A DNA stretch of 64,000 bases from Cordylochernes scorpioides (GCA_030710605.1 CP092874.1:41970965-42034964); one strand, 5' to 3'. Positions 43,475 through 55,094 are shown, numbered from the stretch's first letter. Made by a program: numbers and translations. Notes: generated by a model not told the origin, from the letters alone.

Positions 43475-43964
43475 TTACGAGAAGAGCACTTGCAACCTCC
43501 TCCAGTAGATGGCGCGTTCGCCTGTTTTGCATCTGCAACTGATACGGGAGTCGCCGACTGCTGTGATCGCGTTTCCTGGGGCGGCCACCTCTCCTGACTG
43601 TAAATACCTTTTTATATTGGCCCCAGGAGGTGGCGTAATGTAAATACCCGTTGTTTATTATTCCAGTTATATGTAATGTTTGGTAATATATGACAATAAA
43701 AGAAGTGCTTCAAGTCTGCGTGCTGCCTCCTGTCGTTACTCTGCCACTGCCTTCATCGCCAGTCTACTGCTGCTGCTACTAGTCTTCTGGTAAGTCTCTC
43801 GTGTCCCCCCACCAGTGGTAAGGCCGAGAGATACTGCCAGGAGAAGAGAGTTTCCACTCGAGCAGTGGAACTCAGGAGAGCAAATCAGGGTGCCAGCAAG
43901 GAGGAGCTACTCCGCGGTGGAGGAAGCAGTCGTGCCCAGAGATTGGTTGGGATCCCGCGCAACA
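43473..43964 (+). repeat. 5' LTR of the 43.5-kb Gypsy element
   Basis: 492 bp. It includes an AATAAA at about 43694 and a TTTATAT box at about 43610. About 98% identical to the 3' LTR by eye. Confidence 0.9.
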
Positions 43965-43965
43965 C

Positions 43966-43981
43966 TGGTGTCAGAAGTGGG
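43966..43981 (+). other. Primer-binding-site-like sequence
   Basis: TGGTGTCAGAAGTGGG follows the 5' LTR by one base, the position expected for tRNA priming. I do not assign the tRNA. Confidence 0.55.
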
Positions 43982-44040
43982 ATTCTTCCTCGTGGAGGTC
44001 ACCAGGAGGCTCCCTGTGAGATTTCTTCGGTTGCTGACGA

Positions 44041-45357
44041 ATGCCCATCGAGACTAGAGGTCAAAAAATGGCCTCGGAGCAGAACGTGCTGGCCACAATC
44101 ACCCAGATGATTCAAGGCTTCGAGAAGAGAAAGAGAAAGAAAAGCTTCTTAAAGAAGAAAGAAGAGTTCTTAAAAAGAAGAAAAAGAGAAAAGAAGAGTT
44201 CTTATAGAAGAAGAGAAAGAGAAAGAAAAGCTTCTTAGTGAAGAAGAGAAAGAGAAAGAAAGGCTTCTTAAAGAAAAAAGAAGAGTTCTTAAAGAAAAAG
44301 AGAAAGAGGAAGAAAGACTTCTTCGACAGCAGGAGAGGGAGGAATTCCACCAAAAAGTTACAAATTTGGAGATTAGGTTCCAAAGCGAGATCGGGGTGTC
44401 CAGGCAGCCTTATAGAATAATATTGGCGAAGTCCGGACAGAGTGCAAGAGGCTGGAGATCGAGCTGGCGCGCATGAAGAGTCTAGAGGGTGCTGTGATCT
44501 CCCCTACAGGCCGCAACATACCTCCGCCTACCTTTGACGTTCAAACTTCCCTCGAGGGTTTTAGGCGACAATTCGAAGCAGTGACTCTCAACAATGGCTG
44601 GGGAGAGACCGAAAAAGTGACAAATTTGATTGTGGCTCTTCGGGGACCGGCATTAGATCTGCTTCAGGCGGTTCCGCGTGCAGATCAACAGAGTTATGCG
44701 ATGTTGATGGGAGAACTTGAGTTGAGATATGGAGAACAACATCTAAGGCAAGTATACCAAGCTCAACTTAAGCTAAGAAGACAAAAAGTCGGGGAAGGTT
44801 TGCAGGGGTTTGAAGCTGATGTCAAGAGGCTCTGTCATCTGGCCTACCCTGTTGCTCCCATTGATTTCCTTGACCAATTGGCCGCCCAGACGTTTATCGA
44901 TGGTATTCGAGACGTGGAAGTCCAGAGAGTGCTACGACTTGCTTCTTTCGATAAATCAAGAGAGGCGCTGGTTCGCGCCCTGGAGGTGGAGGCGGCGTAC
45001 CGAGTGAGCGAATCGAGGCACCCACGGGTCCGTGGTGCAGAATTAATTGCGGAGCAAAGCACCACTGGAGGCGGTGGGGAATCGGACGCCATTAAGGAGA
45101 TACTGAAGAGACTAGAACGGCTAGAAGAGACCGGCAGGCCTGGCAGACGATCGGCTGGGCCCTGTTTCCGCTGTGGACGACATGGTCATCTGGAGAGGCA
45201 GTGCAGCGTCAGGCTGCCCGACCAGAGACAGCCAGGGAACCTAAATTCTTCCAGCGTTATGGACCGGCCTGGAAAAAACATAGCAATGCAGATGCTCTCT
45301 CCAGAGGACCTTGTGGCGATTGCAGGCATTGTGAGAAAATTGATGAACATGGGGTAA
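44041..45357 (+). CDS. Gypsy Gag with CCHC zinc knuckle
   Basis: The region 44041-44420 is a Lys/Glu/Arg-rich, GAAGAAGAGAAAGAG-repeat coding stretch whose frame breaks several times (44041-44238, then 44238-44420). From the Met at 44473 a 294-codon frame is intact: capsid-like sequence (TSLEGFRRQFEAVTLNNGW, LQAVPRADQQSYAMLMGELE, RQVYQAQLKLRRQKVGEGL, FIDGIRDVEVQRVL) and one knuckle CFRCGRHGHLERQC at ~residues 233-246. Gag packages element RNA. After the knuckle the frame ends at 45357, overlapping the integrase frame by ~150 bp in a different register, as would fit a ribosomal frameshift. The intact start at 44473 may be internal to the original gag. Confidence 0.8.
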
Positions 45358-46559
45358 CCTCAAGGAGGACAACTATGGTGCCGAGCGACGATTGGACCTC
45401 TGAAAGTTGTAGGACTATCCAGCAACGGGATCCCAACGTCGGCCCAATCTTGGAATGGAAAGAAAGGGGGAATGAAAGACCAAGATGGGAAATGATATCC
45501 GACAAGAGCCCCGAATTGAAGACCTTGTGGTCACAGTGGGACTCCCTCAGTATAGAAAACGGACTGCTGAAAAGAATTTGGGAAAGTGCCGATGGAAAGA
45601 CTAAAACCATGCAGCTAGTAGTCCCTAAGGTCCAGGTTCCCAATGTCCTTCGGGAAATACACGGTGGAGTCTCGTGGGCTCATTTTGGCATTAATAAAAT
45701 GCTAAAGAAAGTTAGGGAGAGATTCTATTGGGTCTACTATCACGAGTATGTGGAAGGGTGGTGCAAGGAATGCGACAGGTGTGCCGCAAGCAAAGGACCA
45801 AAAACTAGGTCCAGAGGAGTGATGAGGGAATACAATATGGGCGCACCATTTGAGAGAATCGCGATCGATGTGATCGGCCCATTCCCAGTTACAGAGGGCG
45901 GCAACAGATGTATTTTGGTCGCCATGGATTGTTTCACTAAGTGGCCTGAAGCCTACGCAATCCCGAATCAGGAGGCTACGACGGTTGCGAGAGTTCTAAT
46001 GGACAACATAATTTGTCGGTTTGGAGTTCCACTGGAACTGCATTCGGATCAAGGACGAAACTTCGAGGCAGGGGTGTTCCAAGAATTATGTAGGCTGTTG
46101 GGAACACGGAAGACAAGAACTGCTCCCCTTCACCCCCAATCTAATGGAATGGATGAAAGGTTCAATAAAGCGATGAAGGAACATTTGTCTAAAGTTGTGG
46201 AGCAGCACAAAAGGGATTGGGACGTAAGACTGCCGCCATTTCTTATGGCGTACCGAGCCGCCATTCACGAGATAACTGAGCAGACACCGGCCAAGATAAT
46301 GTTTGGAAGAGAATTACGACTTCCATGTGATTTGAAGTTCGGCAGTCCTGAGGAGCTGCCGGCAGAAGTAGCTGGTTATGTGAACAATTTAAGGGGTCTT
46401 CTGTTGGAGACTCACGAATTGGTTGGGACCAAGATTCGCATGGCAGGCCACCGGATGAGGACTCGCTATTACCAAAAGACGAACCACGATGGATTTGGAC
46501 AAGGTGATTTAGTATGGCTGTTTCATCCAGAAAGAAAAAAGGGACTTCACCAGGGTTGA
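45201..46559 (+). CDS. Gypsy integrase (Pol C-terminal part), 452 codons
   Basis: The frame starts in the gag overlap and passes the deletion junction into the RNase H end (HSNADALSRGPCGDC). Integrase follows: the HHCC zinc finger (IHGGVSWAHFGINKM to WCKECDRC), then the catalytic core with AIDVIGPFPVTEGGNRC (Asp), LELHSDQGRNFEAG (Asp) and HPQSNGMDERFNKAM (Glu). The D, D, E triad is present. The enzyme would join element DNA to the chromosome. The frame stops at 46559 because of a 1-base shift in an A-rich run; the true C-terminus continues at 46514-46705. RT and protease are absent upstream. Confidence 0.85.
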   Translation: MQRQAARPETAREPKFFQRYGPAWKKHSNADALSRGPCGDCRHCEKIDEHGVTSRRTTMVPSDDWTSESCRTIQQRDPNVGPILEWKERGNERPRWEMISDKSPELKTLWSQWDSLSIENGLLKRIWESADGKTKTMQLVVPKVQVPNVLREIHGGVSWAHFGINKMLKKVRERFYWVYYHEYVEGWCKECDRCAASKGPKTRSRGVMREYNMGAPFERIAIDVIGPFPVTEGGNRCILVAMDCFTKWPEAYAIPNQEATTVARVLMDNIICRFGVPLELHSDQGRNFEAGVFQELCRLLGTRKTRTAPLHPQSNGMDERFNKAMKEHLSKVVEQHKRDWDVRLPPFLMAYRAAIHEITEQTPAKIMFGRELRLPCDLKFGSPEELPAEVAGYVNNLRGLLLETHELVGTKIRMAGHRMRTRYYQKTNHDGFGQGDLVWLFHPERKKGLHQG

Positions 46560-46705
46560 TGCCGGTTTGGGAAGGGCCCTACAGGATCATCAAAAGGATC
46601 AATGATTTGGTCTACCGTATCCAGCGAAGTTCTAAATCAAAGGCCAAGGTGGTGCATTTGGGAAGACTGGCTTGTTACCAAGGAGATAGGACTAATTGGA
46701 CCTGA
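46514..46705 (+). pseudogene. Gypsy integrase C-terminus, GPY/F module (frameshifted)
   Basis: KKGTSPGLMPVWEGPYRIIK and LVYRIQRSSKSKAKVVHLGR form the GPY/F module that ends many Gypsy integrases. It is displaced by one frame from the integrase core at the AAAAAAGGG run (about 46533-46541). Confidence 0.75.
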
Positions 46706-46735
46706 TCGGGACGATCTGGTTTAAGGAGGAGGTAG

Positions 46736-47227
46736 TGTTACGAGAAGAGCACTTGCAACCTCCGCCAGTAGTTGGCGCGTTCGCCTGTTTTGCATCTGCA
46801 ACTGATACGGGAGTCGCCGACTGCTGTGATCCCGTTTCCTGGGGCGGCCACCTCTCCTGACTGTAAATACCTTTTTATATTGGCCCCAGGAGGTGGCGTA
46901 ATGTAAATACCCGTTGTTTATTATTCCAGTTATATGTAATGTTTGGTAATATATGAAAATAAAAGAAGTGCTTCAAGTCTGCGTGCTGCCTCCTGTCGTT
47001 ACTCTGCCACTGCCTTCATCGCCAGTCTACTGCTGCTGCTACTACTCTTCTGGTAGGTCTCTCGTGTCCCCCCACCAGTGGTAAGGCCGAGAGATACTGC
47101 CAGGAGAAGGGAGTTTCCACTCGAGCAGTGGAACTCAGGAGAGCAAATCGGGGTGCCAGCAAGGAGGAGCTACTCCGCGGTGGAGGAAGCAGTCGTGCCC
47201 AGAGATTGGTTGGGATCTCGCGCAACA
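46736..47227 (+). repeat. 3' LTR of the 43.5-kb Gypsy element
   Basis: 492 bp, TGTT to AACA, preceded by a purine tract. Confidence 0.9.
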
Positions 47228-47560
47228 ATATATATATATATATTTATTTATCAAAAATAAAGAAGGCATTTCCTGACCACGAGCACGTTTGCTTTTTAGA
47301 TGGCAGAGCGCCATATAGTGGATCAAAAATAAACTAAACGTTTATTTAACTTGCTCCGTGATATTTGGCCAACCCAATTTTTTGATAAATCAATAAAAGC
47401 CATCCACGAACGCGTTTCGCGCTGTTGACGATCGTCAGCGTGGAGTAGGCTGTACCACTGCGACCAAAAATATTTTTTGTCTCAGAGGCTTCTTGAGAAA
47501 CCAAGAAGGCCAAATTTGCATAAATACGCTTAACACATTTTTTCTATTGTTTTGTCATAT
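47228..47560. repeat. Diverged relative of the CATCAGCGTGG repeat family
   Basis: After an AT run, ATAAAGAAGGCATTTCCTGA and TTAGATGGCAGAGCGCCATA occur, then GATAAATCAATAAAAGCCAT, ACGAACGCGTTTCGCGCTGT, GATCGTCAGCGTGGAGTAGG and CTGTACCACTGCGACCAAAA. The order parallels the units at 42.7-43.4 kb. The copy at 55.3 kb shares the same variant. Confidence 0.55.
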
Positions 47561-48732
47561 ATATATTTTTATTTCAAACATCACAATATTCTATATAAAG
47601 GTCTTATTTTATTGTTTGTGTATTTCGGAGCCTAAAAAATGAAAATACTGTATTTGTCGGTAATTTTCTCATATAAAATTTTATTTTTCCTTTCAAATAT
47701 TTTTGTGAAAATCATTATTTTGATTTTCTTTTATAGAATACTGTGCCAATATTTTTTCATTTTAAAAAATATATTTTTTAAATATTTACAAATAAATCTA
47801 AACACGGAAACATTCCATTTTGTTTAGAAATAAAAACGAATTTAAAAAATGCAGAAGACACAAAAATCTTTCGAGCGTTCTTTTCAGATTTTAAATTAAG
47901 TTTATCATCAATAGGAAAAAAATTGAGAAAACTTTAAATGGGCCAAATTTAAAAATAGCAACAACAAATGATAACCTTGTAAAAAAAGAGCAATTGGAAT
48001 AACAAAAGTTATTTTAATTCTTTTTAAATATTGACACAATTTTTTAAAAAGCATTTCAACTTTTTCTAAATGCCATGTTTCTTAGAGCTGTCGAAATTTT
48101 TTTAGGTTATGCTACTTTTAAAAAGAAGTTAAAAAAGAGGGGTGAGGGAAAATGCCCTCGAGGTATTTTATAACTCGACAACAGAATTTAGGTCGAATTT
48201 CGATCTCACAGACAAAAATAATCGTACATTCGATTCAGCAACACTGGGTCAAATCTCACCAAACGATATTGACAGCTATTTAACGTTTTTTTATATTAGA
48301 ATTGATAAATTAAAATATAATACATATAATATTTATTTTATTGATCTTTTCTTTCTCATAGAATAAATCAAATATTTTTAAATTAAATTTATTCTCCTCA
48401 GTAAATGCATTATCTAAGAATAGTCGAATGCGTTTTTATCATTGTAATTGATAATGCATAACAAATTTATAGTAGTATTATATATTATTTTATATTTTAT
48501 TCACCTCATAGTAGCTAATTTTAAATAACAAACTGTTTTATATTTTAGGGGCTTACAAAAACTAATATTTATATATTATAAATAGAATTTTGTGATGATA
48601 TAATAACAATAGCCTATACTAAGTACCGATAGTAAATATGAAAAGTCAATAAAAAACCTAAAATAGTGATGCACAGTGCTATTGTTCTGATGCACAATTA
48701 AAAGGAAAGTTGCCTCTTTTGATACATGAATA
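47561..48732. other. AT-rich stretch, no recognised gene
   Basis: Short hydrophobic open frames (for example 47639-47827) arise from T-rich DNA. Nothing supported. Confidence 0.5.
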
Positions 48733-50028
48733 CGAAGTGTGTTCAAAAAGTATCGCGACTTTTGTGTTTATTCAAAAATTATTTATTTATTCATGAATAC
48801 CTATTTTGTCCCCTTCAAAGTAATCCCCATGAGATATTATACACTTGTGCCAACGGTTTTTCCAATCTTCGAAGCACTTCAAAAAATATTTTAAAAAAAA
48901 TATTTTTCAGCTCCTTCTTCGATGCCGTCTTTATCTCGTCAAGCGTAGCGTAACGTCGTCCTTTCATGGGCCTCTTCAGTTTAGGGAAAAAGAAAAAGTC
49001 ACAGGGGGCCAGATCTGGGGAATACGGTGGCTGCGGCATCATTAGTGTGTTGTTTTTGGCCAAAAGGTTTTGTTCTTCCACAAATCCGGGCGTTTCTTGC
49101 GGATAGGTTCGCGCAAATTGCGCATAACTTGCAGGTAATATTCCTTATTGACCGTTCTACCCTGTGTCAAGAACTCATGATGCACCACGCCCCTGCAATC
49201 GAAGAAAACTGTCAGCAAAACTTTCACATTCGACCGAATTTGGCGCGCTTTTTTCGGTCTTGGTTCGTGCGGTAGCTTCCATTGAGATGATTGAGCTTTG
49301 GTTTCCACGTCATAACCAAAAACCACGCTTCGTCGCCAGTTATGACCCTCTGGAGCAAATTTGGGTCGTCGCGGACAGAGTCCAACATCTCATTAGCAAT
49401 GTTCATGCGATGCTGTTTTTGGTCGCAATTGAGCAATTTTGGTACGAATTTCGAGGCGACCCGTCTCATGCCCAAATCATTGATAAAATTCGAATGGCAC
49501 GAGCCAATCGATATGTTTAGGTCCTCAGCAACTTCTCTAACGGTGATTCGATGATTGGCCAATATCATTTTCTCCACTTCATTAATTTTTTCGTCTGTTG
49601 TTGAAGTGCTCGGGCGTCCGGCACGCTCTTCGTCGTTCACATCTTCTCGGCCTTCTGAGAACATTTTGTACCACCGATAAACGTTGCTTCGGTCCAAGGT
49701 AGCTTCTCCGTATGCCACAGTCAACATTCGGAATGCATCCGCGCACTTAATTTCGTTTTTCACACAAAATTTGATACAGGTTCTTTGATCCATTTTTTAA
49801 TAGGTAAAAATCGAAGACGATCCAAAACACCTGCAAGCAAAGTAGCTGTCAAATATTAAGTGAACATATAAAATAAAAGGATCTAAAATTAAGTGAACAT
49901 TCAAAATGGCCGAGCTTGTCGGCATAAGTGAGAGACATGAGTACCAACATAAAGCCACAAAAAGATCGAAATTCGAATATACGTAACCCGCGAAAATTCA
50001 TAAGTCGCGATACTTTTTGAACACCTCG
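48733..50028 (-). mobile_element. mariner element, complete ends, 1296 bp
   Basis: The ends are inverted repeats (left CGAAGTGTGTTCAAAAAGTA, right reading CGAGGTGTTCAAAAAGTATC on the minus strand, both continuing CGCGACTT). TA flanks at 48731-48732 and 50029-50030. The interior encodes a mariner transposase on the minus strand. Confidence 0.88.
48790..49793 (-). pseudogene. mariner transposase lacking its second catalytic motif
   Basis: The frame from 49793 is open for 189 residues: DQRTCIKFCVKNEIKCADAF, WYKMFSEGREDVNDEERAGR (family motif before the second helix-turn-helix), and VITGDEAWFL with the first Asp. A frameshift follows, then GVVHHEFLTQGRTVNKEYYL and KKRPDLWKNK, then directly LLAKNNTLMMPQPPYSPDLA with PCDFFFFPKL (third Asp). 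The ~15-20 residues expected between WKN and LAKN, including the HDNAPAH-type second Asp, are missing, so an internal deletion removed a catalytic residue. The C-terminus is also frameshifted. Confidence 0.85.
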
Positions 50029-52419
50029 TATAATCCTCTCGCAACCTTTTGTCGGTATCTGAGTATGTTTAAACATTATTGAAAAAATCAAAATATTTAA
50101 ATTACACACTGTATCTAGCATTCTAGCATTGTATCAGCATTCTATTTTAAATAGGCTCGGCTTTGTTAATGGTATAGAGAAAACTTTAAAATTTGAATAA
50201 AACTCAGAACATGTAGTGTCCTTTCATAAAAGGACCAAAGCCCGAAACTATGGTATACAGATTGGAATTTTGTCAGAATTTTCCAAATCGGTTATCCATT
50301 ATCTAAAATGGTTATTTATTTGCAGGGACTAAGGGTAAAATGAAATGTAATAAAAAATAAACTTGAAATTAAATTGTAAATTTAGGTTTAAAATAGTTGT
50401 ACTTACAGTACAAAAGTGTTCATCATAATGTAGATGGAAAGTTCGCACTAGTTGATGTAGCCATGGTCACCTCCTTGGTGATGGTTGGAAAAGGCAAAGT
50501 CGTGTAGGTGGCAGATGGTTTTGTCTTCAACTGACAATTCAAAATATTTTTGACACTTTTAGTCAATTTTTACAAGAATCAAAGATAAATTATACAAAGA
50601 TAAATGTGATTATTTACTATTTGGTGATAAAAATATAGAAACTGTTGTCAGGAAGGGAGGCTCCTCCATCTTGAGAGAGTTCTCCTCCAGACAAGGACAG
50701 GATCAATTCGATCCGCTCTCAGTTCAATGTTGAGATAATACTCATAGAGACACGCCTTGGCAGACGCCAGGATGGTCAGGGCGTCGTTATCTAGTCCTCG
50801 CCCGAAGACCAGCCCTGCAGGTCAGGGGGGCGCCCGATGATGGTAAATATCTCTTTGTTCAAGTGAAGTGCGGATAATTGCGGTGAGCATGTTAACCTTG
50901 TAATGGCGAGTAGGACGAAAGGTTTGTGATCGTGGAATAAAGGTCATCTCCCTATGGTTAAAGCGTGATGTCTTGGATGGTTCCACGATTTATAGCACTA
51001 TGTCCATGTCTTTGGATGGCATGATGGTGATCTCCAACGTCGCTCTCCTCTTCTATCCTCATTGTGCTGTCCTCAGCAAATTCCTGGAAACTGATTGATG
51101 TGGCATCGCAAGGTACTATGCAGTCATGGGCCTCATGGTAAGGCGTCAATGGGTAACACAACGAGACAGGTTGGATGTCATCTCGTAGAGAGGCCAGTGC
51201 CGAAGACGCGGACAAGGTCCAGGAGGGTGTGCTAACCACTTCTGAAATCGGATACCTTGTTCTGTTTTGAGTGCGACGGACTCTGAATAAAACTTTATTG
51301 ATTTTTTTGTAATTACATGTTGTCCAAGTTGGCGCGTTGTATTATATCTATATTTAAGGACTGTTACACTAATCATAAATATGGTACACATGAAAGTCCA
51401 GTGTATATTGAAACATATTACTACATAGATATAGTGATTAAATATAATATTTTACTGATGGAATACATTTCTTACTGGAATAATTTAAGTTGGAAGAGTT
51501 AAAAAAATGTCATTCAAATATTTTTATAAACTCTTTTATTCCCTTAAATAGGTATTTGGAGAGATATATTAAAGGCTCAAATTGATACTTAGGACGTTTT
51601 AGTGTGATATCTTTATTGTTCCCTGCCATTAGATCTTGAAGATACCTTGCCTTGAAATTTTTCCCCATTTGATTTTTAGATATAAATATCAAATAAATTT
51701 ATATACTCATTAAATAAATAAATATTAATAAAAATAATATTGAAGCTGTGCAGCAAATAAGAGGAAGAGAAGATGTGGGCAAAGCTAGAGAAGAAGGTAT
51801 GCAGGGCCCCCTCCACAAGGAAGTGTGGATTGACAAATTCCAGAGGAGGGGTTGGAAGACGGAGAGTCCAGCTGGTGGCGTCGTGAAAGATGGAGCCGAG
51901 ATAGCGGCCGGCCTGAAGTGTGGTTTGTACACCGAGAAGACAAGGCAGTCTGGGGGGAGAAATCTGTCTGGTATCAACGGGACCTGCAGCAAGGAGAACG
52001 GCGGTGACGACAGACGCGGCAAGTTGGCTACGGGAAGTGGGTTCCGGGACCGTGTGGATCAACATGTGGAGGACGGGGTAAAGAAGGACGAGGAAGAACC
52101 TACCCGGGGCGGACATTGAAGGCAAGTCCATCTACTATGTCTAGTTATTAATATCCTTTTTGAAGCTCTAGGAATAAATCCATAGTACTACGCTGTATCC
52201 AAAACGAACCCACATTGTTTTCTCAGAAACCTTGCACACAAACATCGACGGCTGAGAAGAGTCGTAACAATATATAACCTACAATATAAAAATTATAACT
52301 TAATAATATATTCGAATAATAATTTCTTATCAAATAAAAAATTCAAATTCAAAATTATAATTCTAAATTTTAATCTCTCTTAAACATAGATAAATTTTTA
52401 AATACAATATAATCTCAGA
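50029..52419. other. Unassigned stretch with two GC-richer segments
   Basis: Segment 50640-51250 is open on the minus strand in parts (FGRGLDNDALTILASAKACL near 50800; a 93-codon frame at 51239-50958). Segment 51750-52130 is open on both strands, the plus frame Lys/Glu/Gly-rich. None shows a domain I recognise. They may be gag-like parts of unidentified LTR elements. The rest is AT-rich. Confidence 0.35.
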
Positions 52420-53200
52420 ATGGACTCAATTAAAGCACCCGGTTTTTGGCCCAAACGATCCAGAATTGTGGTTCATAACATTGGAATCACAATTTTTATT
52501 GAACAAGCCAAGTCTACTACAAACGATGACACCAAATTTTCTATATCTAATTCACTTTTACCTCCATCAACTGCCATAGAGGTACGTGAATTCATTGTTT
52601 CACCTCAACCAGACAATAAATATGACGCGCTAAAGAAGGTCATAATTAAATGTACAGCTGACAGCGAATTTTAAAAACTACAGCAATTGTTGACTCAAGA
52701 AGAACTTGGAGACAAACTGCCTAGCCAATTATTACGCCGCTTAAGACAATAGGTTGGAGAAAGCAAAGCCGTCAGTGAAACAACATTATAAATGCTCTGG
52801 ATGCAACGTTTACCTCAAAACATCCAAATAATTATGACATTGCAAGAGCAAGCATCACTAAACCCTCTAGCAGATTTAGCTGATAGAGTGATGGAGCTTA
52901 CTTCTGCACCATCTTCAAGTACTTCGACTTTAGAAAAGGAACTGACATATTTGCGTGCGGAAATTTAAGCATTGCAAATTGACCTTAACAAGAAGGAAGA
53001 AAGAATAACTCGTTCAAGATCCAGAAGCCGATCTTCCTCACGAAAATCTTCCCCAAACAGTTATAGAAAGTACAATTCAAATGGCTCTTGGTACTGGTAT
53101 CATTTTCGATTCAAACACCATGCAAGAAAATGCATATCACCTTGTACTTTCAACAGAAAGGCAAAGAACCAGCAGGAAAACTCCAACAACAATAAGTAAG
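52420..53200 (+). pseudogene. Gypsy gag with internal stops
   Basis: The first 84 codons are open from the Met at 52420 (FWPKRSRIVVHNIGITIF). Homology continues across in-frame stops as LLTQEELGDKLPSQLL, then ADLADRVMELTSAPSSSTST and an SR-rich tail (ITRSRSRSRSSSRKSS). The knuckle has lost its first Cys (reads WYWYHFRF). Not functional. Confidence 0.75.
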
Positions 53201-53486
53201 CCCCGTGGTTACTGATTGTAGCAATAATAAAAGCCACCGTCTATTTATCACTGACTACCACAACAAAATTAGTTTTCTACTTGACACAGGTGCAGAGATA
53301 AGTGTCCTGCCTCCTCCTGAAGATAGACGGTTTGGTCCAACAAAATTTACTCTCACAGCAGCAAAAATTCACCTATGAAGACTTATGGCAAAATATTTCT
53401 TAATCTTGATCTAGGTCTTCGTAGAGATTTCAAATGGAGATTCATAATAGCATACATAAAAAAAAGCCATTATAGGAGCTGATTTT

Positions 53487-53998
53487 ATGGAACACTTTGG
53501 AATAATTCCAGATATCAAAGGAAAGTTTATAATTGATTCTTCAACGAAACTACGCAAGCGTGCATCAATCACAAATTTCAACATACTTTCTCCGAAGTGC
53601 TCAATAAACAGCTATGAAGACAAATTTTTGAACATTCTCTCTCATTATCCCTCTCTATCTAAGCCTCCCTCAAACTTCGCACCAGTCAAACATTCAGTCA
53701 CTCATAATATTACATTCTCCAAACCAAGACGGCTGAATCCAGAAAAATTTAAAATTGCCAAATCAGAATTTGAGCACATGATGGAACTAGGCTTATGCAA
53801 GAGAGGAGACGGAGCAAGGGCATCACCTTTACATCTAGTCCCTAAGAAAAGTTGTATAGACTGGAGACCATATGGCGACTACAGAAGACTATATGCTCTG
53901 ACACAACCTGATTGTTACCCCATTCCGCACATTCAGGATTTCGCTCAAAGCCTTCATTGTTGTAGCATCTTCAGCAAAATAGATCACGTCCGGCTCAC
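53487..53998 (+). pseudogene. Gypsy RT N-terminal part, truncated
   Basis: Open frame: [18 protein letters not shown] precedes it, then [54 protein letters not shown] and [12 protein letters not shown]. The GDYRRLN-type motif reads GDYRRLY. After FSKID the expected catalytic motifs are replaced by unrelated sequence to the stop at 54071. Confidence 0.75.
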
Positions 53999-55090
53999 CA
54001 TTTTGTGGGCGGCATGGAATTCTAAGCAGAGAGTAAGACAACAAATTATTAATCGTAAAATCAACTTTTAATTACATTTATTTAATACAAATTATCAAAG
54101 AGGTTAAATTGTTGTATACTACATGTTGATGTTCTGTTTTGTGTGTGTAGTGGTCAAATATCATTTCTAGATTATAAAATGTTAGATATATGTGTTTAAT
54201 ATATTATAGTATAAATAATATATATTATATGATTTAATATATTTATACTTAGAATGATATATATATTTTTTTATTATATTATTATGACAACAAATAATTT
54301 GATATTAATGTTAAATATATATTTTTAATAAAGTATATTTATGAGAGCATTATATATTTATAAGATGAATATTTTAATTTAATATTTGAATTAAATAGTT
54401 TTTAAACAAATTAAAACTTATAATGTAAATATGAACGTTCATATATGGGAACCGCTACAACTTATATAAGGAATATATTTATTTAAAGTTTTTCAAACTT
54501 TCGGCAACCTATTCAGCTACTTATACCATAATGACTTATTTACGTTATATAATATAAGCTCTGATAAAATAAAATATCGTCTCCTCTATTATGGATAGCT
54601 GACTTTCATTTTCCCTGCTTGACAACTTTTAATATCTTGTGGTAAACCTCGAAGTTGTTGCATAATGATTTATGTTTTGTGTTGTGTTTGCTTTTGTGTT
54701 GTTTTGTTTTTGTTTGTGTTTTGTTTTGTGTCGTGTTGTGTTTTAATGATTGGCGTATATTTTACTATAAAACTTATTTTTATTATATAAAATATTAATT
54801 TAATATCGTTTTTTTCATATTTTGACCTATTTTCATTTATAATGTGATTATATATGAAATTACGACTTGTTAATATAAGTCATTCCAAACAATGATGAAA
54901 GGAAAGATAACCTCTGGGAAGAGTCAAGGAAAAGAAGACTTTTGGACAAACAAACCTAAAAATATATATATTTACTATCTTAAAAGGTATATTTGTTGTT
55001 ATTCACTTTTTTACCTAGTTTTTAATATAATATATTTAAACGATTTTTGAAGCGTATGTTTATTTTCAAAAGTAAAAATAATTATCTACT
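53999..55090. other. AT-rich stretch with a GT-rich tract
   Basis: 54650-54745 is rich in TTTTGTG/TTGTGTTG units, a low-complexity tract. No gene recognised. Confidence 0.5.
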
Positions 55091-55094
55091 ACCA

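Larger units (their letters stand above)
43473..47227 (+). mobile_element. Gypsy LTR retrotransposon, internally deleted (3755 bp)
   Basis: Two 492-bp LTRs (43473-43964 and 46736-47227) begin TGTT and end AACA and differ at roughly nine positions. A primer-binding-site-like TGGTGTCAGAAGTGGG starts one base after the 5' LTR, and a purine tract AAGGAGGAGG precedes the 3' LTR. The interior keeps gag, the last residues of RNase H, integrase and the GPY/F module. Protease, RT and nearly all of RNase H are deleted at a junction near 45275. It inserted in an (AT)n tract, so the target duplication cannot be read. Confidence 0.9.
52420..53998 (+). mobile_element. Gypsy retrotransposon fragment, gag to early RT
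   Basis: Gag (DALKKVIIKCTADSEF, LLTQEELGDKLPSQLLRRLR, WMQRLPQNIQIIMTLQEQAS), an Arg/Ser-rich linker, a knuckle-like WYHFRFKHHARKCISPC, protease FLLDTGAEISVLPPP (about 53275) and RT up to [19 protein letters not shown] (about 53985) follow in order. The sequence then ends abruptly, so the RT palm, RNase H and integrase are missing. Stops at 52672, 52752 and 52966 break the gag. No LTR was found. Confidence 0.8.

Noticed and set aside
44099..44383. Phe/Leu-rich minus-strand frame
   Set aside because: It is the antisense translation of the Lys/Glu-rich gag leader repeat.
43469..47232. Target duplication for the 43.5-kb Gypsy element
   Set aside because: The insertion lies in an (AT)n tract, so a duplication cannot be distinguished from the microsatellite.
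49027..49554. Plus-strand frames of 82-118 codons over the mariner
   Set aside because: They are antisense to the transposase; the TIRs and motifs define the minus strand as coding.
54640..54750. Coding or regulatory role for the GT-rich tract
   Set aside because: It is simple-sequence DNA with no other support.
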